A stretch of DNA of 64,000 nucleotides, from assembly GCA_011800805.1 (NCBI GenBank), contig MPNW01000147.1, forward strand, positions 195,200 to 259,199, read 5' to 3'. The position numbers were made by a program, and so were the translations under genes. Source of the DNA: Hirudo medicinalis (taxonomy: Eukaryota; Annelida; Clitellata; Hirudinida; Hirudinidae). Below the pieces are notes generated by a model. The model did no database searches. It was given only the letters and a program-made list of their open reading frames with translations, and was not told the origin of the DNA. This document shows positions 12,601 to 24,743 of this stretch, piece by piece (positions within the stretch are counted from its first letter, which is position 1; each line of letters opens with the position of its first letter).

Positions 12601-13735
12601 ATTAAATATTTTGAATTTCAGAGATTTGAATCCTGACAATATACTCATCGATGCCAGGGGTCACATTATTCTGACTTACTTTTGTCAGTGGACGACTGTT
12701 GAACAAAGGATCAACAGCTCTGCTCTTGACAATTTCTATTGTGCACCTGGTAAATATTTTGCTTCAAAATATTATTTAGATGCTCGTTTTCAATCCTCAA
12801 TTTCCCATTTCAGAATTGTCTTCTGTACTAAAAATAACAAGAGCCTGTGACTGGTGGAGTTTCGGAGTGATAATTTTTGAGTTGCTGACAGGAATGGTTA
12901 GATTTACATTACTACTCAATCAAATAATATCTGACTTGATAATTTTTTATTCATGAAATAGTTCAGGTATTATTAAAAATATTTTTCTAGTTTAATTCTG
13001 TCGGTTTCTTTCCTTTCCTCTATCGGGTATCTGTCTTAGTTGCTCGATCAATGAGTTAGACAGAACAAGCCACGTAATGATGAAATACAATTATATTTAA
13101 TATAAGACGAGCTTATAATGGAAATTTAACAAAAAGCAAAACGCACACCACGCCTACCGTACAAATCGTCGCAGCAGACATACTCGCGCCTCACAACTCG
13201 TCTGCTTTCCTCACTCACGCTACACAACCGCCCTCACCGTTCTCTCGCTCTAACCTCAACCGCCTCTTGCTGCACGACTTTATATACCCACAGCCAGCCA
13301 CGCTGCCAATCATTCCAACGCGCGGCATCGCGCATACACATGCAACCGCGCCATAAAATAATTCCCGAAATAAAAATTAACAAATGTCATGTTACTGGCA
13401 AATGTTATTTTGACTGCTTAGTGCAAATTCTTGCAACTTGTTTTAATTTTTAATCTCCTTAATTATTTAAGAGCCTCAAATATTACCGACCATGTGGAAT
13501 AACCCAACACACAACGGATGTCTTCCCTCCTCATCTGTCACTCGAAGCTCAATCACTTCTCAAAAAAGTGAGTTTTTCAAATTTAGTTATTAACATTCTT
13601 TTTAACGTTTTCTACATTTCTGAATGTGTTCAACTATTTCAGCTTATTGTTTATAATCCATGCGAGAGGATAGGTCCAGAAGAAATCAAGTCACATCCAT
13701 TCTTTCATGGCATCAACTGGAGTGCTCTTTGCTGA
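6646..13735 (+). CDS. RPS6KC1: Ribosomal protein S6 kinase delta-1 homologue (PX-MIT-pseudokinase)
   Basis: The family links sphingosine-kinase/endosomal lipid signalling to cargo binding through PX (phosphoinositide) and MIT domains. Exons: 6646-6756, 6953-6991, 7104-7221, 7323-7438, 7664-7776, 8226-8602, 8835-9010, 10171-10345, 10489-10604, 10740-10889, 11452-12530, 12622-12749, 12814-12896, 13472-13567, 13643-13735; phases agree throughout and the sum is 989 residues (human about 1066). The PX domain (residues about 10-130) contains VSWKRYNEFYRLY. An acidic linker precedes MIT (about 355-430). The N-lobe (KFKVIGVMNKVMLVVD) is separated by a roughly 300-residue insert from the C-lobe. The HRD site is CRDLNPDNIL, but the DFG position reads LTYFCQW, so catalysis is doubtful, as in vertebrate orthologues. 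Start: two in-frame ATGs at 6646 and 6652. Intron 7 (1.2 kb) shows nothing recognisable. Confidence 0.92.
13020..13380. repeat. GC-richer block inside an RPS6KC1 intron, probable insertion
   Basis: About 360 bases of C/A-rich, CpG-containing sequence with a TATATA stretch (about 13281) stand out against AT-rich flanks. No coding exon fits the gene here. I read it as an old mobile-element insertion, class unknown; there is no second copy in the window to prove it. Confidence 0.4.
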
Positions 13736-14428
13736 TGCCTTGGAAATGTTTTAAGCAGTAAATTGTCTCTGTCAATTTCTTCAATGTCTGTTGTTAATGT
13801 CATATCTGATATTTGCCTGTTTTTGAAGCATGTTAGAGCTTTCTGTTGCTGACCTGGTGAAAATGTATTTATCATTTCGCTCTCTGCAGTTGAGCTGTGT
13901 CCTGTGATAAAGCATAAAAATCAAATTGTGTGTTTCCTTTTCTTGATTAGTCTGTTGACTTATTATGTCTGTTGCACTTCTTTGTAAGAATAATTAGTGT
14001 TTTAATTATCTTCAATTATACACATTTAACTCTGCTGAGTTAATCTATTGATAGTTAAATATGATTTGGTCTCCTCGATGAGGCTGCCTGCCAATGGTGC
14101 CACCTACTTTGTGGCCTGTTAGGCTTGCTTTGCCCAGAGATCAGTGCCAAGTGGAACCTCTGTTTGATTTTTTTGAGTAAACAATTTGTTGAAAGTGATC
14201 TTTTTTTTGTTGCTAAATATTAACATATTTCATGATCTTGAAACTTAAGAACTTGCAAATTAAAGAGACTAAATGTCATGTTCTTGTTAGAAACTAATTC
14301 ATATTTTTACAAAGAATTACCAGAAATAATCATGGGTTGATTGCAATTAAATATTTAAAATAAGCTTGGGGAGTTGGACAATTCACTTCTTGGCTGCAGA
14401 TGATGATGGTTCGGAAGCTATTTGATCG
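13736..14428. other. Convergent spacer between RPS6KC1 and CCDC28
   Basis: It holds the 3' UTRs of both genes, which converge here. No further exon is certain. The alternative CCDC28 end described with that gene would reach 14383. Confidence 0.6.
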
Positions 14429-15351
<923 letters not shown>

Positions 15352-16500
15352 TGTTTACTCTCTACTCGTGTTAGCAGAAAAATGTCTATATCCAAATAGC
15401 TTCTATGATACGATCATCCGCACAAACGCTTGTTTACTTAATAGACATTGAAACTCAAAAGTAAGCTTAAAAGTAAAGCTATAAACCATGTGTTTCAATA
15501 AATATTAAGCTAATTAATTTTGATGGATTTTTTAATGTTTTAATTTAAAAAATATTAAATTAAGCCGATAAATAAAAAATATTAATTCTAAATTTTTAAA
15601 GCAATTTTGCAATTTGTTATCATTTTTGTTGGCCTGAACATGAGTTTTTACTTTAACGACATACTTTTTAATAGAACATAAATTAATATAAAATTCACAG
15701 TTTTTATTATTTAAAAACAAGTTCACATTTAATCAAATATTGATCATTTCGAAACCGGGAATGAAACCTTCGAATTCATTGAATTTCGAGACATGAGTTC
15801 ATTACGTGAGGATTTTTAGCATTGATGTACATTTTAAAATCTGCCTCTAAAATACTTTTCTTTGTCTATATGAAATGTGCTATTGATTGCAGTTTAAACT
15901 AAAATGTATTGCCGCCTTTTGAGCTCGATTTCCATCCTCGAAAATAGTGTTTGGAAGTATGTAGCAATCAAACTCACGCCATTACAATATTTGTAATATT
16001 TTGGATCGAGAATGTTATTGAGACATTACTCAAATGTTGAAAGTATCAACATTATATTCATATGAGCCTTAAGAAAAACATTAACCTCCTTGATAGCCTT
16101 TGAGAAAAGTGGCTTTAGGCATTTTTTAATCTAATTTTTATTAACATACTGTATTAAAACAATATCGATTTTAGCAAGATCTTGCATGGTTATTCACTTT
16201 TATATCTTTTTGATCTTTTTGAACCAAAAAAATCAAATATACATTTTATATGTTATTTTAAAAATCATTATTTCATAGAATCTTATACTTTATTTAACAA
16301 GTCAGTGAAACCTTTAGTCTTGGCCAAACTTTATACTTTGGTTGCCCTACATATGTATAATTTTTATGTTTTATTGTAACTAAAGATATGAAACTAAGCT
16401 CTGTATATGTTAATATATTTATATATAATATAAATATTCTTAAGTCTTGATTGTTTACTTAGATGAATTTTAAAATGATTTTAATATTTGTGATAACCAG
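15352..16500. promoter_or_regulatory. Divergent intergenic region between CCDC28 and HAUS4
   Basis: About 1.15 kb separates the CCDC28 start codon from the first HAUS4 exon I can recognise. It must contain the CCDC28 promoter and the missing HAUS4 5' exon and promoter. I see no TATA box or other core element that I can defend; the sequence is AT-rich. Confidence 0.35.
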
Positions 16501-19136
16501 TGTCAAATCGCTTGGGTTTGGAATTGTCGGATGATGTCTTGTCAGCTAATCCTGGTTTTGCAAATTTGTTGATGGCTCTTTCGGAACATATCGATTCAGA
16601 TGGTGTTTCCAAAGATGTCAAAGAAAAGGCAGACAATGTGGTGGAGCCTATGTTTTGAGAACTTCGAATTAATGTGGAATGTTAATAGTCATTTCTGTTG
16701 TTGGATCTTATAGAGCAAAGCGACCTTAATGAAACACAAGGAAGCTTATCTTAAAAAGCTCATCCTGTTTGATGAGATCCAGTCCATTCTCATGGAAAGG
16801 AAATTCAACTCAGTAGCAAACGAGGTAGAACTTGATAAATTGTGAATTTAACATTTTAAAAGCTGATAACATCAAGCATGGCTTTTAGTGTTGTTCTCAT
16901 TAAGGAAACATTTTCTATTTTTATTTAGAGAATGCTTGTAAAATATCTTCAGGAAACATTATTTGACTTATGATTTAAAAGCTTAATGGTTTAATGGCAT
17001 TCCAGGCTTAAGTTTATTATAACATTTGTTTAAGTTTAGATTCCTTAAGGGACATGTTAGTTATAGACATTCTTGCAAGCCATGCAGAACCGAAAGCCTT
17101 AACCACTAGGCTACTGAAACCCTTGGTCACAAGTTGTTTATCAAAACATTTGTTTTAGTCGAGTGATTCCTTATGGGACATGTTTGTCGACTCAAATTGC
17201 AAGGAACTGTTCTCCAATGATGGTGAAAATTTGAATTTGTTTGGACTAAGTGAGGACAATTTCACAAGGAAATCGGAAAATAGAAAGGTTCTTATATTTT
17301 GTTGATAAATGAATAATATTCAGCATAATTTACTAATACTCATTCTAATAGACATTTTTTTATAATATTCAGAATCAATTATAAATCTGTTTTTTCTCTA
17401 AATTAATGGTTTATTATTGATAAACATGGTAACATTTTATTACTTATGCATAACTGCTTTTATTTTCTTAACTGATAACATTCAAAGTGTTTATAGTTAC
17501 TGATATATGTAGTTACTTATAATTGCAGTTAATATAATGTCATTTTCAGGTTCTTAGGTTCATTTTGTGTTGCATTCTTTATTCCTTGCCATTTTATGCA
17601 ATCACATCAATTAATGTAATATTTGTACATTAAATTTATAAAGCACAGTAAGATCATAAATTCTGCTCCATTTAAAGCTGATGGAAAGCAACATTCAGAT
17701 GGTTATTTCGAAGTTAGAATCGAACTTGAAAGACAAATGCGAGCAGATTTCCAATGTTTACAAACTGCAAGCAGATGGTAACTTTGATCAGCAGCTTTGA
17801 AATTCTGTGTTTTTTTTAGATTCATATTTTTGTTGGTTTATTTTGTATTATTTGTGTTAATCTCCAAGTTCACAAATTATGCTTGCTTATGTGGAATTTG
17901 ACTTTTGTTATTGTTTCTATTTACTAATCATTTATCAAGATTTATTTATTTGTGTTGCATTTTTTGAGCGCAAATGAAATGAATAAATATTTTCGAAAGA
18001 GTTTCAACTTGAAGCTTCAGCCAGCCTTCCATATCTTATTGAAAGAGATTTAAACGACTTAAAGAAGCTGAAGGTCCAACTAAAAGAGCAACAATCAAAA
18101 CGACTGCTACTTTTTAATCAGTTTTATGATGTAAGTTCTTGTGGTGAAGCTTTCAATAAAATCTTTCACATTTTATTTAAAAGCAGTGTTGCTTCAATTT
18201 AGTTTCACAAATATCAGAGTTTAATTAAATGCTGACATTGTAATAATATATTGGTCACTATTTGTTTAAAACTTACATTGATGTCGGTGCCTAACAAACC
18301 GTGATTTATGATGCTTGGGAGTTTTGTGGAGACCGGCAGATCAAGCATTGTTTAATTGATTCAATTCCGTAGTTGATGCCTAAAATGCCGATTTTGAGTT
18401 CGACATTAAGCCTGTGACTTTATTTGATGATTTTTTTGAAACACATCCTGTTTTTCAGTGCTTAACCAAGTCTGCACGACTGCTGACCGACATCATGAAG
18501 ATACATCGACTCCAAAAGATACCTGACAACAACACGACCACTGTTCAGTGGCTCGTGTCCCGTTGTGATGCCCTTTGTACAAAAATCAGGTGACATTCTT
18601 GGCAATATGTCGATCATAAAGCAATCGACTACAATTAGCATGTTTTAGGATGATGGAGCTTCAGCTTTTGCATGAAACCTACAATAAGGATGCTCTGAAG
18701 GCTCTTTCTGTTATCAGGTTTGTTGATTTTATTTTTCAATTAAATACCTTCCAATTTCATAATTTCTATTGTTTAGCATTACCTGAATTCAAGGTAATGG
18801 CCAACTTTGATTTGCCAGATGGAAATTAATTCTTGGAATTGCTGGATGCATTCTCTGTTAAAAAGCTTTTCAAACCTAAATTTTTGAGTAACTCCTAACT
18901 TTGGACTGTTTCATCACATGTTAAGCAAATTCAAATTTAAAATGGCATCTCAAAATCCATTTAGGAAAGAATTAAGTCAATGCAAGGGAGAAACTGACAA
19001 AGAGTTGAAGCAAGTGACTGCCCTTCTCAACTCTTATGCATCCCTTGGTGATGAGTTTCAAGCTGTTGTCAAGGAATTTACCAAAGTCAAAGAGGAAATT
19101 GACAATAGGAAATGGGCTCTTGGCCAACTGGATTGA
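16501..19136 (+). CDS. HAUS4: HAUS augmin-like complex subunit 4, first exon not found
   Basis: Augmin recruits gamma-tubulin to spindle microtubules for branching nucleation in mitosis. Exons: 16501-16637, 16714-16824, 17159-17287, 17678-17777, 18000-18130, 18459-18589, 18649-18717, 18965-19136, about 325 residues. The human protein is 363 residues, so little is missing. The N-terminal block NPGFANLLMALSEHIDSDG and the C-terminal block LLNSYASLGDEFQAVVKEF then NRKWALGQLD match human HAUS4; the middle is heptad-rich coiled coil. The first exon found begins with two bases completing a split codon, so a short upstream exon is needed. If that exon ends in A, the junction itself would make an ATG. 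Exon 17159-17287 has a partial duplicate just upstream. Confidence 0.88.
17018..17181. repeat. Direct repeat of a HAUS4 exon start flanking a tRNA-like insertion
   Basis: About 45 bases at 17018-17062 (ACATTTGTTTAAG then ATTCCTTAAGGGACATGTTA) match the acceptor and first bases of the real exon at 17141-17181. Between them, on the minus strand, lies a tRNA-like head with a good box A (TAGCCTAGTGGTTAAGGC, about 17096-17113). The layout resembles an insertion with a long, diverged target-site duplication. Confidence 0.6.
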
Positions 19137-20884
19137 AACATATAAATTCAAATCGACTTTTTCTAAATGTTGTTCATGTTAAGTGAAATTTGTTATTCAC
19201 TGCTTTGTCTCGTTCTCGAGGTCTTCTGACGAACTTGATTCTGTTTAGAGCCTTGATCGTGGTCTGTTAATAGAAACTTTGAACTCCCGAGCAGTGGCAG
19301 GTGTTTTTGCAGCCTACGTGCGTTTACCTTCCTGTGCCTCGATTTGAAACGCATAAGACACGCTTCCGCGGGGAATTAATTTAGTTCCAGAAAATGAAAT
19401 TTAAATTTAAAAAAATAAACAAATCATTGTCAGTGCGCGTCTTCTGGAATTTTGTGTCGATTGCCGTGTAACCTTCGAATCTCAAAAGTGCGTCACGCAT
19501 CGAACCAAACGTCTGCGAGTCTCGCCGCCTCTTAATGGCGAACACCTGCCTTTGGTGGCCGATTTTTTTTTAATGTAAAAATTTTAGATCCGACAATACG
19601 AGGCAATTTTTACGAATAAATTTTGGAGAAAAATAATATTTGAAAATTATGATTTTTATTTCATTTGAGCTGAGTTCAACCTTGCTCCGATGAGGCTCCG
19701 GTGACGGTTATTTCGAAAGTACATCGCGTAACTGTACTTTCTCAGTACGACTGCTGTTCAATAATAGCTGGCACTCCAAGGAAGTCATGCCTCCTCGCGA
19801 TAGGAGCACACGACAGCACGCGCCAGAAATCTATCGTTTGGTACTGCCAGACAATGTCACCATCTTCACTCGACGCGTGATTGGTGAAGTGCCACTTGAA
19901 CCCAATGGTTGAAAGGAGGCACCTGTTTCATTAGGTTATTGTTAAAGATGAGTTTGTTAGTGGTTTTTATGAGGCAAACATTTCGGTGCGAAAAGATTTG
20001 CGAAGATGACTAGTTTTAGAGATATGGGAGAAGCTATTATTAACCCGTTGTAGTTAGTCTGCTATCATTGTTATTAATTATTATTATTGATCTTTTGCTT
20101 GTTTTCGTAATCGACCGAGCATTGGACTTAATCATCCCTGTTATTATCGTTTAAAGATAGAAAGTTTAAACAAATATTTCCTCTCTGCGGAGAGCATTAC
20201 ATATTATCTAAAATTATCTCAAATCACTCAAAGGCCACTCCAGCAGAAAAGGAGGAGCAACTGACAAGAATAAATGATCAATTTCGAATTATATTGAACT
20301 TTAACTTGAGAGCAAACACCGATTTATGAGCAGAGTGGTCGCGTGCCTAATTCATAAAAATACCTCCATAATAAAAGTCCTCCATTGTGATTCTCGTCTG
20401 ACAGAAGCTTCAACAACGACAACGACAACGCATTCACCAGCCAGAAATTCGACCGAACTTTTACTGCCACAATTCGAAGAATTACAAATAGTAATTTCTA
20501 AAAGGTTGAAACGATATTTAAAATAAGCAGTAGCCATTAAATAAGCAGAAAAATGCAAACACGTAAATAGTATGTTTGTTAGCAATCATTATCGGCCACC
20601 ACAAAATTGTTTTTCAATTGCAGTGATTCATCAGCAGATGCTAACAAAAACTTATAACATTGCCTGGAGACATAAACATTACAAAGTTATAAACATGTCG
20701 AAATGATTTTCAGTTGGTTGCAATTGTTTCGTCGGCTTCCCGCTGATCCACGTGTCGCCTGCTCTACCCTGACGTTCTCTAACTATCTGTCAGTTACCTT
20801 CACATGTTGAGACCTTGATAGATCTTCGAAGTGGTATCAAAATAAATATGACAATAAATATGACTAAATGATCGTTATATAATT
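19137..20884. other. Spacer downstream of HAUS4 with a possible short DNA transposon
   Basis: No coding exon is recognised. A candidate non-autonomous element at 19292-19554 has imperfect terminal inverted repeats (CAGTGGCAGGTGTT against CAAAGGCAGGTGTT read from the other end), but I find no matching target-site duplication. An AATAAA at about 19419 could serve HAUS4. Confidence 0.4.
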
Positions 20885-20887
20885 AAA

Positions 20888-20909
20888 ATTATAATAATCA
20901 TTATATTAN

Positions 20910-20992
<83 letters not shown>

Positions 20993-20999
20993 ATCATCA
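20888..20999. repeat. Long TTA microsatellite with a single N
   Basis: More than thirty tandem TTA units, with one unresolved base at about 20909, continuing into ATC units. The length in the genome may differ from the assembly. Confidence 0.95.
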
Positions 21000-22680
21000 T
21001 CATCATCACCATTATTATTACTGTTGTTATTATTATTAATATGGAATTGTCATGGCATTCCTCTCGGCCTCTCAGTCGGTGAAGGATGCATCCTGAGTAC
21101 TCAATGAGCTGCCATGATCATCCTTTCAGTTTCTCCTTTGAGCCCAGTGCTTCTTAAACAAGCACAACTTGTTTCTTTAACAACAAAAGGTTTTTCAAGG
21201 CTGAAAATAATAATAATTGTAATATTAATAACAATAATAATGAAAACAATAACATTATTAATAATATTAATATAACATTAACAATAATAATAGTTAATAA
21301 TTAATAATAATAATTATTATTATTAGTTTATTATTATTATATAAACATAATTAATTAAAATAACAGTCAATGGTTTGGCTGCGTGCGACAGACGTGAATC
21401 ACAATCGACTTCTTGAGCAAGGAAAGTTCCTCGTGTTCACACGAAGATTCGAACATACGAACTTAAGATTGGCACGACCCAGTTGTGATCAGTCTACCTC
21501 CAAAATTTACTAATTATTGTTGTTATTATTATTATTGATGTTGATGATGATCATCATCATTATCATTGTTATTATTATTATTATTATTATTATTAATATT
21601 ATTATTTTTATTATTGTTGTTGTTATTATTATTATTGAAGTTGTTGTTGTTGGTAGTGGCATTATTATTTCATACGAATTGTATGAGGCTCTCTTCTTTC
21701 TCACGTTACTTCAAGGTTTAGTCGATCTGCTTGAACGAATTAAGCAAATTAAGATTGAGGAAAGAAGAGACGATGATGATAATATTTACAACGATATAAT
21801 TATAATAATTAATTATAATTAATTTATCAATAAGCGCTAATGGGGTTATATTAGATGTAGTGAATTTAGTGGGCTCGCTACCATAATTATTACTATTGTT
21901 GTTGATGTTGTTATTGTTTTAGATGTTGTTATTGTTGTTATTGTTGTCGATAAACCTGACGTCAGCGTGCACCGAATATGATGGCATCAGAGTTTGCGGC
22001 TGTTCCATTGTTCCAATCGTGTCAATGACGTGTCATGACGTCATGTAAAAATTCGTTGCGAGGTACCGTTATTTTCGTGATCATGCTTAATTCGTACTCA
22101 TTAATATTATCCTAACCAATTATTGTTAATTACGTAACTAATTATTCACGCTTAACCGTATTAATTGTTCAACTTGAATTGCTTCATCAGATTCATATAA
22201 TGAGTTCATTGATAAATTATATCCTACCGTGCTACCGCGTGAAGTCTGGCAGTTTAAATAAATAAAGTTTGATTAATAATAATAATAATAACAACAATAA
22301 CAATGATATTACATAATAACAATATTACTAATTACAACATCATTTATTATTACCATTAATACTATTACTAGTCAGTCATATGACACGGCAGTTTGTCTGT
22401 ATCCACATACGTTGTAATTTCATTAGATTTTTAGGCATGCTTTTGCTAGGATTTGAATAATTTATTCATCATTAGTTCCAACGATCTGAGTTTCAGGATG
22501 GAAAATAAAATTATAAATGAACGATAATATCTTACGTTGCTACACAAAAATTATCATCCGATCGAAAGTATTTTACGTGTAACATGATGATGCTTATTAT
22601 CACAACAAGCCATAACATATTAAGTTAACATATTAAATGCAAGCTTATATATTACTTTTGTTTATTATTTACAAATATTA
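21000..22680. other. Microsatellite-rich non-coding DNA
   Basis: ATT, GTT and GAT tracts (notably 21525-21660 and 22275-22375) produce long low-complexity open frames on both strands that are not genes. At about 21374-21500 a minus-strand GTTCGAATC-like box B suggests another tRNA-derived fragment, weakly supported. Confidence 0.6.
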
Positions 22681-22810
22681 CTTTCACTTGGCGAGCAGGT
22701 TAGCTCACTGAGTTGCTTTCCTGCAAGAGGCGGTAATGGCAACAATCGTATCCTGTCGTGTTCGCAAATAGGCGGTGCAGCACAGGGAGCTCCCTTGGAT
22801 AACTCCTGGC
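22680..22810 (+). mobile_element. tRNA-derived SINE, copy 2
   Basis: Box A-like TAGCTCACTGAG (about 22701) is followed by GGCGGTAATGGCAACAATCG and a box B-like GTGTTCGCAAAT. The middle segment aligns closely with the copy at 49930 (GGCGGTAACGACAACAGTCG), which establishes the family. The tail is lost or diverged. Confidence 0.7.
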
Positions 22811-23027
22811 GATTGCAGTGCCTTCGCAGCTGATTCTGATATTCTGATATGTATGACATTCAAAAGATCGGCAAGATACAAATATGAAATAAATGCTCTA
22901 AAATTCAGGATCTTCAGAGCAATGTCTTTAGAACATAAGCTTTGTTCTACAATAACTGTAATAACAACAACAATAACAATGTGTCAACAAGGTTTAGGAG
23001 AGCAACAAGGTCAACATTTGAAAAAAT

Positions 23028-23105
23028 GATTGATTTTATTATATTTGTTCGGGAATGTTAATTAAATAGTGGCAATTATATATTATTATATCATCATCAT
23101 CATCA

Positions 23106-23154
<49 letters not shown>

Positions 23155-23233
23155 NGATTGATTTTATTATATTTGTTCGGGAATGTTAATTAAATAGTGG
23201 CAATTATATATTATTATATCATCATCATCATCA

Positions 23234-23282
<49 letters not shown>

Positions 23283-23287
23283 TATCG

Positions 23288-23320
<33 letters not shown>

Positions 23321-23325
23321 ATATA
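23028..23325. repeat. Exact tandem copy across a single N, with CAT/CGT microsatellite
   Basis: The unique leader at 23028-23090 and the following ATC/GTC tract recur, essentially unchanged, from 23156, right after one N at 23155. The simplest reading is an unmerged overlap between two contigs rather than real duplication. Confidence 0.85.
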
Positions 23326-24650
23326 ATTATCAACACCTTCGCCGTCACCACTGCTACCACTTCTTTATATTGTCGAGACTCCACAGCAAAGCAATCGAGC
23401 CTTGAAGATTTTTTTTCTTGACAATCGCTCAAAGGACGAAGCAGATGTCTTGAACCAGGGTTACTCGATTGCATAAATTGAACAAAGTGAGAGGATAGAT
23501 AGACCTAAAAGAGAGAGAGAGAGAGGAAGACCAAAAAGAAAATATGACGACCGCCGAAGGAAGGAGTTGAGTTATTGAACTGAAAATCTCCGAAGCACAG
23601 CAGCGGTCCGTGGACAAGAAGGGCCGAAGACTTTCACACATTCGATTTGAAGATAATGCGAACCACTTCAGTTGCTTCTTTCGCTGATGAATACGATTCA
23701 CGCAACACCAGCCGAGATCTGCCAGTATTTGTCAGATACGACATTAAATAATGGTGTTGTTTTTATTATTTTTTATGCCATCTGTATTACTATTGTTGCA
23801 ACTATCAGCTACTTGTGTCACTATCGTAACCGGGTAAACAGCCTTCAGATGTTTTGGGAGTGAAATGACGCGTCCTTCAAAACTCAGAGCTTGACCCGCC
23901 CAGATTCCAAGGTCAGGCTTGATTGGTAGAGCAAATATTTATTCATCAATCCATGATGACGAAATGAAGTACAACAAGAGGTCAGACAGTGCTTCAGCGG
24001 AGCGGTTGCTAAAGTGATTGAATGTCTGATTGATTGAGGTTGATAAAGTGTTTGAATATCTGATTGATGAATTGGTTGATAAACGTGGATCACGATTTTC
24101 TACGCACACTTTCTTAGACATTTCCAGGAAATAAATGGGTTCCATGGTTGATATTAGTTAATATTATTATTATTTCTATCTTAATCGACTATTACATTAC
24201 ATGCCAATAAACTTAAAAGCCTTTTATGTCCAGCTAAAAGCAAACATCCTTGGAAATATTCCTAAAAATTGATCCTAAATTGAATGTATTTTAAAAAATA
24301 ATGTAATTATAACTTGTAAATAATTTAAATATATAGCGGTTTACGAATGAAAAAGTGTAAACCAATGTTGGTGAATTGCATAATTACGTGAAATGTAGAT
24401 CCAAAATCAATCCTCCATTACTAATTAATTTATTATTAATGTTATTATTGTCATCATCATCACTATCACTTTACTATTATAATTATTATTATTATTATTG
24501 TTGTTGTTGTTGATGTTGTTGTTATTGTTATCATTATTATTATTAATCATTAGACTTGAACACATGCGTTTGCTTAGCACGATATCGTCTGAGAGCTGAT
24601 CGCGTGCCACCGAAGCAGTCAGTCAAATAATAGCGAAACCAACCGCCTCC
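23326..24650. other. Spacer upstream of the Sox gene
   Basis: It contains a GA tract near 23513 and ATT/GTT microsatellites at 24425-24545. A 63-codon open frame at 23672-23863 encodes one hydrophobic segment but has no recognisable relative or supporting context, so I do not call it a gene. Confidence 0.5.
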
Positions 24651-24654
24651 ACTC

Positions 24655-24660
24655 TATAAA
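24655..24660 (+). promoter_or_regulatory. TATA box of the Sox gene
   Basis: CTCTATAAAAG sits about 85 bases upstream of the chosen start codon. A transcription start is expected near 24685, leaving a leader of about 60 bases. The GC-richer context (24600-24700) also fits a promoter. Position and match are good; activity is inferred. Confidence 0.6.
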
Positions 24661-24743
24661 AGTTCTTCTACGCGACAGTTAGCGATCATTTGCGAGTACT
24701 CATTTTTGAAACTGGGAACCAAAACGGGCTTGAACACCTGGCA

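Noticed and set aside
21510..21822. Hydrophobic 101-codon and poly-Asn frames
   Set aside because: They are translations of ATT/GTT microsatellites on either strand.
23197..23474. Poly-Ile/Val and poly-Met/Thr frames
   Set aside because: Products of the CAT/CGT microsatellite and its assembly duplicate.
23672..23863. Small membrane protein frame
   Set aside because: One hydrophobic stretch in 63 codons, with no relative, promoter or exon partner.
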